64,000 nucleotides of DNA from assembly GCA_037043015.1 (NCBI GenBank), contig CM073330.1, positions 14,402,512 to 14,466,511 of the forward strand, read 5' to 3'. Positions 12,890-23,420 of the stretch are shown here, in pieces. Made by a program: the position numbers and the translations under genes. The stretch is from Bryum argenteum (lineage: Eukaryota > Streptophyta > Bryopsida > Bryales > Bryaceae). The notes below the pieces were generated by a model. It had not been told where the DNA came from and made no database searches. It saw nothing but the letters and a program-made list of their open reading frames with translations. Every line of letters starts with the position of its first letter. The stretch's first letter is position 1.

Positions 12890-13303
12890 ATGGCGGCCAC
12901 GCAAGTAGCGACGCAAGTGACGACCAAGCGGCTGTTCAACATCATGTCGAACGGGCAAGCATTCATGCGCTCGGTCTACTACTCGCGTCAGACATCGTCC
13001 AAGTTTTTGTGGCAGAAGCAGAAGGAGGTTTTCTCGATGATTGGCAGAGTTTCGGGTCGCTGGTCTAGCACCACTACAACTGCCAGTGTAGCCGAGGGAA
13101 GTGAGGATACATCTTCCTCTTCCTCCTCGGCGCCTCCTGCTGTGGATGCTGACGCCAAAAGCTATGGCGCTGTTCAAGAAGATGCGCACAAAGTGGCTAC
13201 CGGTACTCACAACGAGGATGACAAGCATGGAGAAATTCAAGAAAGTATCAGTGATGTCGGATATGATATGTCGAAGGTTACGAAGCCTTCTGGCAGCGAG
13301 TGA
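12890..13303 (+). CDS. Small unknown protein, 137 aa, basic N-terminus and acidic low-complexity tail
   Basis: I do not recognise the family. The open frame starts at a good plant context (GTGGATGGCG) downstream of a C/T-rich leader-like stretch. Residues 1-60 are basic, hydroxylated and nearly free of acidic residues (RLFNIMSNG, RSVYYSRQTSSK, FSMIGRVSGRWSS), as in a mitochondrial presequence or a short amphipathic anchor. Residues 61-90 are Ser/Thr/Ala-rich (SSSSSSAPP). Residues 90-137 are acidic and polar (HNEDDKHGEIQESISDVGYD). No transmembrane segment is evident. The stop at 13301-13303 is followed by a possible 3' UTR intron (13321-13686, GTAAGG...GTGCAG). It is likely a real gene from its composition and context. 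Function is unknown, and organelle targeting is only a guess. Confidence 0.6.
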   Translation: MAATQVATQVTTKRLFNIMSNGQAFMRSVYYSRQTSSKFLWQKQKEVFSMIGRVSGRWSSTTTTASVAEGSEDTSSSSSSAPPAVDADAKSYGAVQEDAHKVATGTHNEDDKHGEIQESISDVGYDMSKVTKPSGSE

Positions 13304-14062
13304 TAGCACCAAACCCTAAGGTAAGGAAATCGCATGCATGTTTTAATCTGAATCTTCACCAGCAGTTTGCTGTCTGTGCTGCATTTTTGTGGTGATCAAA
13401 TTAGGTTAGTTCAGCTTCTCTCATTCAAATTAAGGATTTAAACGCTCCTTTGAACATTTTTGTACGCGTGGAGGTGCGATGGACTTATGAGTAGGGGCTT
13501 CATGTTCTTTCAGGTGAATAATTACCACGGAGTGCACATATGACGATCGTGTTATCCCGACGGTTTCCATTTTGATTCTTATGAATTCTGGGAATGGAGA
13601 AGAAATGCGGCATGCAGTAGTTTCATGGAGCTGACAAAGATGTTTCAGTGGCATGGACTGCATGGTGAAATATCATTCTGGTGCAGGTAGCACGCGCATG
13701 ATAGAGGTTCTCGATGATGGGCATTGCATGTGTTCTTCAGTCCAAAGAGAGACTGGTGGCCCCTGAGACGAGATTTTTGTTGTAGAGAAGAGCTTTTGGC
13801 GGTGAAAGCTTGTTTAGTTTGTATATAGATGGTGATGTTGATCACAATTAAGGAACCAATTTTTTCTCATGCATCTCAATCGTGTTATATTTTGGTTCTC
13901 ATTGTTTCACGTATCTTTGTGATGTTTTACTGTATACTGCTTTATGCTCAATAATTATGAGAGATTTTTTTGAGTATGCTTATTGTTATCCTGAGAACCT
14001 TGAGGATTTCTCTCTGAAATTCTGTATTCAATTTTCTTGATTCACATTGTCGCCATTGCAAT
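13304..14062 (+). other. Probable 3' UTR of the 12890 gene with one intron
   Basis: A consensus donor (AAG/GTAAGG) at 13321 and acceptor (TGGTGCAG) ending at 13686 bracket sequence without a conserved open frame. The region after 13687 is T-rich and AT-rich and fits a transcript end. It holds no other feature that I can support. Confidence 0.4.
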
Positions 14063-14257
14063 CTTTATAGAAAGTAATCTACGAATAGTTTGGGTAGATA
14101 GGAAGTAATATACATATACTTCAGGTAGATAGGAAGTAATCTACATATACTTCGGGTAGAGTTGAAGTAACCTACATATACTTTGGGTAGATAGGAAGTA
14201 ATCTACATATACTTCGGGTAGATAGGAAGTAATCTTCATATACTTCCGGTAGTTTGG
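14063..14257 (+). repeat. Tandem array, 31-bp unit, about 6 copies
   Basis: The unit begins GTAGATAGGAAGTAAT and continues CTACATATACTTCGG. Starts lie at 14094, 14125, 14156, 14187, 14218 and 14249, exactly 31 bp apart, with a degenerate first copy from about 14063. The copies are directly adjacent with no spacers. Confidence 0.95.
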
Positions 14258-14379
14258 AGAGAACTTATCTCCCTGTAGGAAAGAGGAAGTGGAGATATTT
14301 GTATATCGAAGCTTGTTCGGATGAACACATCACCCTTTTCATTGTTGTTCACAATTTATGTTGTTGTTGCGTAAACACT

Positions 14380-14548
14380 TCAAACCATTACTTAAAAAAA
14401 AAAAAATGGTTAACCTAGAATGATGTGCTATCAATCACTCAAACCATTACTAATCAATCATTTGTTGACCTAGAATGATGTGGTATCAATTAGTCAAACC
14501 ATTACTGATCAACCATTTGCTCACCTAGAGTGATATGCTATCGATTAG
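14380..14548 (+). repeat. Tandem array, 55-bp unit, 3 copies
   Basis: Copies begin with TCAAACCATTACT at 14380, 14439 and 14494. The first copy is 59 bp because of an expanded A-run. Each copy contains CCTAGAATGATGTG (CCTAGAGTGATATG in the third). Confidence 0.9.
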
Positions 14549-15444
14549 TAAATTGTTATTGTAGGGCAATGTGCATGTGAATCATGATAATACACCGTTT
14601 AGAGAAAATATGTAAGAAGGGTGAAAGGATTCATGATGAGGATGTGATGTGAATCATAATCTTATATTGGTGAAATCAAAAAAATAAGTCAGTTAACTTT
14701 CACAACTTTTTTATCTTATAAAAACATGTTATTTACTAACACAATATAAAAAACAAAATGAAATGAAATAAATTTGTTGAAATTATTTCACAAGTCACCA
14801 TATACTGATAGGTGAAGGGGCTAACTTTCTCACTCAAAGATAAATGTAAACATGTTTCAAATAGTATGTTTTCTAGCCCTAGAAATTATAATGGGATAGA
14901 GGAAGTACAAAAATTCGACTTTCAATCATTCTACAGATTTTGAATCCAAAGAAAAGGATCCCAAGGCAGGAATATGTAACAGTAGTGATAACCTGCTAGC
15001 GACCAGCAGTCGCCATCCCAGAGCGTCGATTGAGCGACAGCGAAGATAAGGGGTCGGCAGCGACCGGCGGTCGTCCACGAAGCACAGAAGCATATTCTTC
15101 AGTGACGACTTCGTCGCTCTGCCTCGCCACTCCATTGCCATCATCTTCGCAGTTGCTGCAAATCAAATTGCTAAGAGCACCGGCACTCCGCTTCAATAAT
15201 TTCCTCTCCTCGCCCTCGTCATACTCATTTTTTCCGCTTCAATTTTGGCCTCATTTTGAGCTACTTAGGACCATTCTTCCTCAACCCTGATTGTCTGGCT
15301 GTGGTCGCGAGTATTTTGTGCATTTGAGAGTAGGAATCCTGTTTCTCTTCATATTTCTGGTTACGAGGATTGCTTGAAAGCTCCTCGAATTTGTTTTAGG
15401 GTTTTAGACTCGATCGAAATCAGTAGGTTCACACGAGAACGATA
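14549..15444. other. Spacer and promoter/leader of the transporter gene
   Basis: AT-rich to about 14900, including a solo Stowaway end at 14886-14907. From about 14990 the GC content rises, with no conserved protein on either strand. This is probably the promoter and 5' leader of the MTPC4-like gene. Confidence 0.45.
14886..14907. repeat. Solo terminal end of a Stowaway-like MITE
   Basis: ATAATGGGATAGAGGAAGTA matches the right terminus of the complete Stowaway at 43553-43656. No matching left end is seen nearby. Confidence 0.6.
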
Positions 15445-15495
15445 ATGCGGGGGATTGCACAAGTGCAGATGGATCATTTGAGCTCAGGCCAATAG
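15445..15495 (+). promoter_or_regulatory. Upstream ORF (16 codons plus stop) in the transporter leader
   Basis: An ATG at 15445 opens a 16-codon frame ending at TAG 15493-15495. Two more short frames follow (15498-15530, and an ATG ACG TAG at 15544-15552) before the proposed main start at 15580. If all are in the mature mRNA they would be expected to lower translation from the main start. An unrecognised leader intron could remove them. Confidence 0.4.
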
Positions 15496-15579
15496 TTATG
15501 TGCTTCAAGAGATTGCGGAAGAGAGGATAGCTGATTTCTATGACGTAGACGAGCTCGAAGCGGCTTATTCTCTTCTCCA

Positions 15580-18500
15580 ATGCGGAAAGTCAATGTATAT
15601 CGGAGAGCATGGCCGCATTATCGATATCCGAAACAGAATTATGCATCCGCTGTCACTCCTCTCGAAGCCAAGCAAGACATTTTCGCTGTTGACCGGAGCT
15701 TTATGCAAGGATGCTTCAATTTTTTACTCGGTTCAAGGCAGTATAGGGCAACCCCGAGTTCTTATCATGCCTCTCTTCAGAATTCGCCATGTCTTGTTCC
15801 GAGTTCTGCTGCTGTTCTACATTGGTTGCCATCAACATCTGGCCCTGTCCTTGATATCAGAGGCTCCTTGTTGAATTTGAGGAGGAGTCTGGCAGTGGTT
15901 TCTCAATATTCTAGTGGAGACGATCATCGTGAACGTTGCAAATCAGACTATTATCGTGTTCACAGCGTTGCTCTTTCCGGTTTCGATGAAGAAGAGAGAA
16001 CCAAATCCTCAGCAGCTGGGACGGAAGACGGAAATGAAGCATCTCGCAGCTACTATAGTAGCAACGTGAAAACATTACAGACGGAGCCACGACTGAACTG
16101 GATCGGACGAGGATCACCGAATACCGGATCAGCTCGGCAGTGGAGTTTGTATTTGAATGGATATCGACGAGGGTTTAGGCCGCACTTGTCTGGGCTCGAG
16201 TTGTTCAACAGCAGCTTGCCAAGTCCTTTTCTGTGCAACAGACGTAAGCCTCTTTTCCATGGTGGTCGAATCACTCTGAGATTTGTATCACTTACCTTGC
16301 TGATCCTATCTTATTGGAAATGTCATCTGACATGGTCTGGTACTCTGAATATATAGGACTGGCTGACTGTTGTGTTGTCTCACTAAGGGCATTGCACTGT
16401 GTGTGGGCAATCTTCCAAATCCTAATTGCATACGTTGAAGATGAGGATGCTGTTAGGCGTGGTGTTTAGGTCAGCTCGTTGTCTTGTATGTTCTTCTGAT
16501 TCACGAAGTTTATTGCAATAGTATAATGTTAGCAACGGCTGACAAAGTAGTGCACTGTACTTGGCTGGCATGAAAGTATACAGCTCAGATGCCACACAGG
16601 GCGTTGCAAAGAAAACTCCTGAAGTGGTTGACCACAGGTTGTATCAGTATTCATCTCCGTTCCTTTCAGCACGTCCCTTTGACTGATTGCCGTTTACAAT
16701 CTTCTTCTAGGCATCAATCTTGAGTTCTGCCCTGTGATAGATGAAAGTTCTTCAAATGGGTATTGACCTTTACGTGCTTGTGCAGTCAGAGGGCGGTTGT
16801 GGTTGCACTCGTTTGCAACTTTCTAGTTTTCTCCTTGAAAGTTGGGGTTTGGTTCATGACCTCGAGTCATGTTATGCTGGCAGAGGCTGTCCATTCGTTA
16901 GCAGACTTGGCAAACCAGGTACTGGCATCCCCTAGTATGCTTTTTCTTGAGCTTGCTGATTTCTTTGCTTAAGTCGTCATTAGAGACTTTTTTGTGTTTG
17001 AACGCCAGTAATACCTGTTATCTATAGCATCACTGCCTCTTGTATGTCTCCCTTACTGTATCATGTCGTGTGCCAGGCTTTGCTTGCATATGGCTTAATC
17101 AGCTCGCGTCGTGCACCAGATGCTCTTCACCCGTACATCTCGCAACCCTCCCTTATTCGATCGAAACTGCTCATAAGATCTGGAAATTGCAACTTTATCT
17201 TGTTGCAGCAATAGTTAGGGAGACATATGGCGTTTCACCAACTTCCTGGGCTGCAACGTCATACTACTGGGAACAGACAGTATCACATATTTTCTTTGGT
17301 CAGCAGTTTCTTACTTACACTGTCGCCCTGATCATTGTTGACGCAGGTATGGTTACTCCAGGGAGCGGTTTGTCTGGTCATTGATTTCAGCTGTTGGCAT
17401 CTTTTGCTTGGGCTGTGGTGCAACCATTGTGCACGGCGTACAAAACTTGGCGACTGCTGAGGTATCAGTCTTTCATGTGGTTTGCAGAGCTCTCTACTTG
17501 GAATATTACGATAGTTATTACTCGATCCGTTCCTGCAGTTTTACCTTATGAATGAACCCGTTCAGATCTGTTAATAGCGCCACTTACATGATTCTTGATG
17601 TTTACTGATTGCAGCCCCTGGCAAATGTAACGATAGCAGCTGCGGTTCTTGCTGGATCAATGCTCATGGAAGGTGAGTTAGTGATCCTTTGTCCAGTCTT
17701 AAGAATGCTTAAGTAGTATTCTTTTCAACCGCTGTTCTGTTCCTAGATTCGTGATACAATATATGTAGAATATAGCTCCTGATATTTGTCTTTACCGGCT
17801 TGTTCAGGAGCGTCGTTGTATGTTGCGTATGGTGCTGTAATGAAGGGAGCCGCTGCTGAAGGCATGTCTCTTCGGGAATACCTATGGCGTGGTCATGACC
17901 CAACGTCTGTTGCTGTTTTGATGGAGGTACTTTGCGTCTCAACCTTCTATTTTCATTCGTGATAGATGTTTTGAAGCCCTTATTTATTTTTGCTAAAAGT
18001 GCTGGTGCGGATTTTTGCCTGCTATATTGACTGGATTAGTGAGGGCCACCGTGCTCGTTGGTGCCGGAAATAATCCTCGACATATTTGTTATATCAACAG
18101 GATGGAGCAGCATGTGCAGGGCTGGTAATCGCTGCCATGGCTCTTGCGGCTGCTGAGATAACCGGAAATCCAATGTGGGATCCGATTGGCTCGATTCTTG
18201 TTGGCAATTTGCTCGGTGTGGTAAGGATAGAAGCATCCCTGGTAGTGTAGTTGCTCACGTTTCATATTTGATATCACTTGTCTATTTTACATTTTATGTA
18301 GGATTGATTTTAAGTGATTCATCAATCCTACTTTGTATCTTGAATAGCTGTTGCGCCCTGTGCGCAGGTTGCGATATTTCTGATTCAACGGAATAGACAA
18401 GCATTGCTCGGGCGATCCATCGATGACGTTGAGATGCGACGCATTATTAACCTTCTCATCGCCGATCCGGTGCGAATGTTCATCCTCCTTGTACAAATTT

Positions 18501-19624
18501 ATTAATGTGAATTTCATGGATCCGGAGTTGTTGTTTTTGTCACTGAGTTTTTCAGTCGTTTACGTCAACAGAGGCACCTCATAAAAAGACATCTAATGGT
18601 TGCCTGATTCATGTGCCACTCATATCCGTCGTGGGCTCGAGTCCAAAAACGTTGTATGAAATACTAGACTGAGGATTTGGTGTGATCTTTGTGTGCAGGT
18701 TGTTGAAGGGCTGTACGATTGTAAAAGTGAAGTGATAGGACCTGGAGAGTACAGATTTAAAGCTGAAATTGGTACGTCTATATTTGTTATTGTTAAGTCT
18801 TGGATTGATTCATGCCATCTCAACTGCTATGTATGTCTCTTCAAATTCTAACATAGTACTCTTGTTCTTGCACTGAGGCTACTTGCTCGATTGTGCACAT
18901 GATTGCCTGAATTGCTGGTTGAAGTCGTTGTTCTTGAAAATGTTCACAGATTTTAACGGTGTTGTGATTGTACAAAATTACTTGCAACGTGCCGGCCGCG
19001 ACACCTGGATGCAAGAGGTATGATTGACAAGTTCTCTCTTAGATGCCGTTGATTTTCATACGAATTCCTCTTTGATGGTTTTTTTCTGAACCTGTCCTGT
19101 TCCGTTCTTTTAGTTTGACTGAAGGTTTTCTTCTCTTGCCCTGCACAGTTTCGGAAGGCTGTGAATAATCCCGACGGTAGTGTCCTTGACCGTGTGCTAG
19201 CTGAGTACGGTAAGTTTGCCCTAGCATTAATTTGCTTTTCATGTAAACGCAAAACCAGTTCTCTGTAGATCTTTATCACCAAATCCATGATTTATCATCA
19301 AAATCATCGTCATCAAGAATCACAGGTTTGGGTCATTCGATTGCTGGTGTAACTTCAACCTGATGTGCTCAACTCATACTAAAGTTCTCCGTTCTTAACT
19401 CTTTAATTTAGACATTGTTTAGTGGAGACCCTACCACGATACAATTTCGGCGCAGTACTCATCCAGGTTGGTCTGCAGGTGAGGAAGTTGTGTCGGCAGT
19501 TGGCAGTGAAGTAGATCGACTTGAGAAGGACATTCAAAAACTTGTTCCAGGAATTCGTCATGTTGATATTGAAGCTCACAACCCCAACGGTCCAGCTCCT
19601 CGAGAGAAATTTTACTTGTACTGA
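15580..19624 (+). CDS. MTPC4: SLC30A9/ZnT9-like metal tolerance protein (MTPC4 type), 13 exons
   Basis: Cation diffusion facilitator family membrane protein, related to plant MTPC4 and animal SLC30A9, a mitochondrial Zn carrier. Exons, all GT-AG and in phase: 15580-16243, 16589-16637, 16786-16918, 17077-17132, 17347-17461, 17615-17672, 17808-17926, 18101-18220, 18368-18469, 18699-18771, 18950-19017, 19149-19209, 19479-19624; 587 aa. The first about 235 residues are poorly conserved, with an Arg-rich start that could be an organelle signal. The conserved core begins at DHSQRAVVVALVCNFLVFSL and contains the membrane helix motif HSLAD (His274, Asp278), RRAPDALHPYGYSRERFVW (293-311), RGHDPTSVAV, DPIGSI.VGNLLG and the C-terminal VPGIRHVDIEAHNP. 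The second HxxxD of classical exporters is absent from the DGAACAGLVIA helix, as is usual for this clade. The start at 15580 is the first in-frame ATG; 15703 is an alternative. Confidence 0.93.
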
Positions 19625-20814
19625 GATCCTTTCATTCTTCCCTTGTTAGTCTAGTCCTACAGTCGAATCAAGGAGAAGACTTCATTTTCTTACATTTAAA
19701 TCTCCATAGTGTTGTATATTGTCGTAGTGCTCTCAATATGGCGTTAGCTAGCAGACTCGAACTAATCTGACAAGCGAGTTCATTGTCACGCAATAAAAAC
19801 GAGGGTGCCCATCGTCTGGAATATGTAAGTACTTCAAACTGAGATTTAACTATGTCCTTTTCACAGGTCTGGGAAAGTGGGCTAAGGTTGTACCAGTTGA
19901 CGAAAGAACGCCGTTGGACGGCATTATTAGGTCAGATAAGTACCATGATTTATTCGAGCTGTGGTGATGTCCTCTATCATCAACAAAAGCCCAAGCGCCC
20001 TCTGGTTTTATTACTCCTCTAGCAATGAAGTGTCATCACTGTGCTCTGCTTTTAAGTCGTGTACTTTTGACACAAGAGTCAGCTCGCATAGTATCTTACA
20101 AAAGTCGAAGTGTCCCTTGAAATTTCTTTTGAGCGAAAGACTTTGCATGTTGATATTCTACCTCCGCAGCTTCCCTTTCGAAAGCATCTCAGAGTGAGTT
20201 CTTAAGTCTTGTTCAAATTTTGGATTCACTGGAGTTCCTTCTGTAAGTGAGAATTATGGTCGATATATACTATGCTACTGCTTGTAGGTCCTCAGTATAT
20301 CATTTTGATAGTCGCTGACAATTTGATGGCTGATACTATGATCCAAAGTGGAGTATAGATGAATGATGCACTAATCGTTGACACCACATTTTTGCAGCAA
20401 ATCACTTTGGCAAATTCCTAACCTTCCTCTGTGCTCCTCGGCTTGCATTCACCCTGCTTACAGTCTTCAATAAAGTTGGAGTATGTATGTGAGGTCTCCA
20501 ATTTTAGATTTTGTTTTTGTTTTTCATTGGATTTGTGCAAAATTTTGAACAAGATACTACATTTCATTAGTTACGTATGACTTTGTTCAATTTGAGGCCA
20601 TGGTTACCTATTTTGTCCTTGTGCTAGGAATCTCTCATATACAAATGTTTGATTTTGTGCTTAAAAAGTATTGATGATGTTCCACAGAAAACTCCGTTTC
20701 TCATGTGGACTCCGTTTCTCAAATTGGAGTTGGATCCCAACTCAAGTTTAGTTTGTGTAGTAATATCTTCACACTCATTTAATGAAGTACGTAATCAAAG
20801 CATGCAATTTAAAT
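19625..20814. other. 3' flank of the transporter gene and spacer
   Basis: The first about 300-600 bases probably hold the 3' UTR. An acceptor-like CACAG at 19862-19866 suggests an alternative or 3' UTR splice, but no conserved coding sequence follows. Beyond that nothing specific is visible. Confidence 0.4.
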
Positions 20815-20901
20815 CAAAGTAATATTACATGATTGGCTCCATGTTTGGCATCTTCTGTTCCGAGATTTCAAACATGGGGCCAATCATGTAATATTACTTT
20901 G
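20815..20901. repeat. Near-perfect 33-bp inverted repeat with a short loop (foldback)
   Basis: The left arm 20815-20847 and right arm 20869-20901 are complementary with one mismatch. The left arm begins CAAAGTAATATTACATG and the right arm ends CATGTAATATTACTTTG. The loop is 21 bases. The whole is 87 bp and non-coding. It could be a tiny MITE or the precursor of a small RNA. Confidence 0.85.
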
Positions 20902-20968
20902 ACTCATTTCAAGATAATTTTTACACAAGTACGCTCTAGAGATTTTTAAAAATAAATTAGACCGTACA

Positions 20969-21236
20969 TTAACCCGTAAAGGTCCAAGAAAGCAGAAACC
21001 GCTTTTTGGAATTTCCGCAGGGAGAAAATTCAGCCAACTTTGACCATTATAATCTTACAATTGGAGAAAAATTGACGGTTCAAATTTGACATTCGAGAAA
21101 AGGGTCAAGATAACTTTAAGATCCTACGGTTGGATCTTCTAATCAATGCTTAGATTGAGTTTCTTTGCACCCGAAGTAGAAGAAGGTTCTTTTTGATAAT
21201 TTGAACAATTTTGTATCAAGGACCTTTAGGGGTTAA
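20969..21236 (+). mobile_element. R2 TTAA-bounded TIR element, copy 1
   Basis: TTAA (20969-20972), then the left TIR CCCGTAAAGGTCCAAG. The right end is CAAGGACCTTTAGGGG followed by TTAA (21233-21236). The interior contains GCCAACTTTGACCATTATAA and a block from about 21117 including GATCCTACGGTTGGATCTTC. It is shared with 57129-57388, 41254-41524 and, in truncated form, 40443-40563. No open frame is present. Confidence 0.8.
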
Positions 21237-23420
21237 CCAGCATCTTCATCAAAACTAAATATGAATAATATAAAGAATAATCACCTTGAATAAACAAAAA
21301 TACATGAACACCTAAAAGAATGAATGACATTCACAATATGCAATCATACATAATAAAGAACCAATTAGATAGACCAAGACCGAGTGGCGCTAAAAAAGCA
21401 ACATATCATCATCCAGCTCCGCCATTACCACCGGCCAGCCCTATGCAACCATATGTTTTGTTTTACACATGTGTGCATTTGAGACACTTGACCAACAAGC
21501 AAATGCAAAATAGCAACGTTCAAATGAAGCAAAGCTCACATGTCAAAGTTGATGCGAACCGTTACCTTAGTGTACTCGAATGAAGTTAATTGACATTTTA
21601 AATGCAATTTGTCTCCAGTCAGTGAATGATTGCCATCGAGATAATGCACCCATTGTACTTTGGCAACAAGTCCGCTACAGTCTTCAACCATGCGGTCATG
21701 ATGGGGACTGTCTTCCCTTGTTTGGTGCGCGTTTTGCACATCGCGCACATGCACGCAGTTGCTGCGCGTTTGTGTTTGTGCTTGCGGCGGCAGCCATGTC
21801 GATGGTGCTCGTCGTCCGCACGAACTCCTCCTACTACCGGTTTCTCAAAGCGCATAAAGCTCGCTTGCAGTGGCAAGGCATGTCTCATGGTCCACATGTG
21901 AGCTCGACAAGTAATTCAACATTAGTCCAACTATAGTACTGGAATATTTTGTTTTAAAAAAATGAAATTGACATTGAATGGTAAATGGAGGAGATGTAGC
22001 TCCTCAAATACACCACTGTTTCAAGTTTCAAATATTTTAGGTCACTCTTAATTCTAGGTATAAAATGGTGCATTATACTATTTTCTATTTCAAACTTTCA
22101 GCGTTAATTATAATTTATCCTGATTTCTAAGTTCTTTTATCCTACATGAAGGTCCTTTATACCTTATTGATTTGCTATGATTGTTACTTGTTGATTCCAT
22201 ATATGAATTGCTGTGTTCGGAAATACTAATATTTTGAACTTGAAGGGTTAAGAGATTTAAGTTGGATTTGTTCAGAATATTACTTCTCCATTTCAAGTCA
22301 AGAAATTAAGACCTACTTCTAACTTCGAGTATTATGATTTCAATATCAAGAAGGTACTGCAAACTAAAAGAAGGTAGGTACTCTATCTTTCGGGTACATA
22401 TTTCAGAATATGGGTACGTATAGCATTGAAACTTTTCACAACAAAAGTGGGTAGCTTTCAGGTTTTTGGCAGCCTTTCAGCACTAGGAGTTACAGAACAA
22501 CCTTGACTGGAAATTCGTAAGAAAAGTGGAGAATATTGCAGAGCAGAGTAAGTATCAATCAGGACTTTGCGCACGGTCAGAACGTTCAAGATTGGTGGCT
22601 CAAATATCTGAGAAACTGATTGAATTTCGGAATCTTTTCGTCTCCTAGACCACGGAGAAAATCTGGCGAAGGATTTATTGGAGTTTTTTAACTTTGAATA
22701 CAAAACAGAGATATGAACTGAACAAAATGCGGTGAGAGACTTTCCACATGCCCTTTTAGTCAAGATATGACATAATCCTACAACCTCTTGAATTCGACAA
22801 AGAAGTTGCTAAAGAAATGGCGGACTAATATCTACCCATCGATAGTCCTACATCGAAAAAACTCATGCATAAAAGTAGGAATCCAGTCGTATTGGACCAT
22901 GAACAGCCCGTGGCAAAGAGGGTCTAACCATAGACCACACCAGGACAAAATGGTAAGATCCAATATCTAGCATAGCCCACACGTCAGTAAATGGATCAAT
23001 TTAGAGCATTTAAAAATGGATAATAGGGGGAGACCAGGGCAACCATGGAAGTGGCATGAATACCCAAGGGGGTATAACGGCCTTCGTTAATCAGCGTATT
23101 GTACATGGATACTGCTCCGAATGGCGACGGAAAGGGTGGCCACACAGGCAGGAAGGGAGCACACATCCCATCAATTGAGCTTCACTCTCATACTTTTTGC
23201 GTAATGCAAGGATTGAGGATGGATTTTACAGAGCTGGAAATCCAACAACTCAATTCCCTGGACGGCAGGTTCTCTACATAAATGAGAGGCTCGAATCATA
23301 CCCGCAGGGTTTACTCGCACTCTATTCCGAAGCTTGAGCGCTTTCTCCTAGAGCTAGCAGCAGCAGCAGCAGCATTAGTTGATCTTTAAAAAGCAATCAG
23401 GTACAGAGGTGAATTGCTTT
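21237..23420. other. Spacer between the convergent transporter and QWRF genes
   Basis: A GC-richer island at about 21730-21900 is open on both strands (for example minus 21619-21897, with a CMCAMCKTRTKQGK phrase), but it matches nothing I know and may be a TE fragment. The rest to about 22400 is AT-rich. 22400-23400 probably includes the 3' UTR of the minus-strand QWRF gene; a (CAG)5-type run sits at 23358-23373. No RNA gene is supported. Confidence 0.35.

Noticed and set aside
14063..14257. CRISPR-like repeat array
   Set aside because: The 31-bp units are directly adjacent with no spacers, in a plant nuclear context.
21580..21936. Plus-strand 118-aa frame in a GC-rich island
   Set aside because: The opposite strand is equally open and neither shows a conserved motif.
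22846..22880. snRNA-type promoter (TCCTACATCG upstream of a TATA-like stretch)
   Set aside because: The spacing to the TATA-like motif is about 14 bases, too short for plant Pol II or Pol III snRNA genes. No known snRNA, snoRNA or telomerase-RNA sequence follows.
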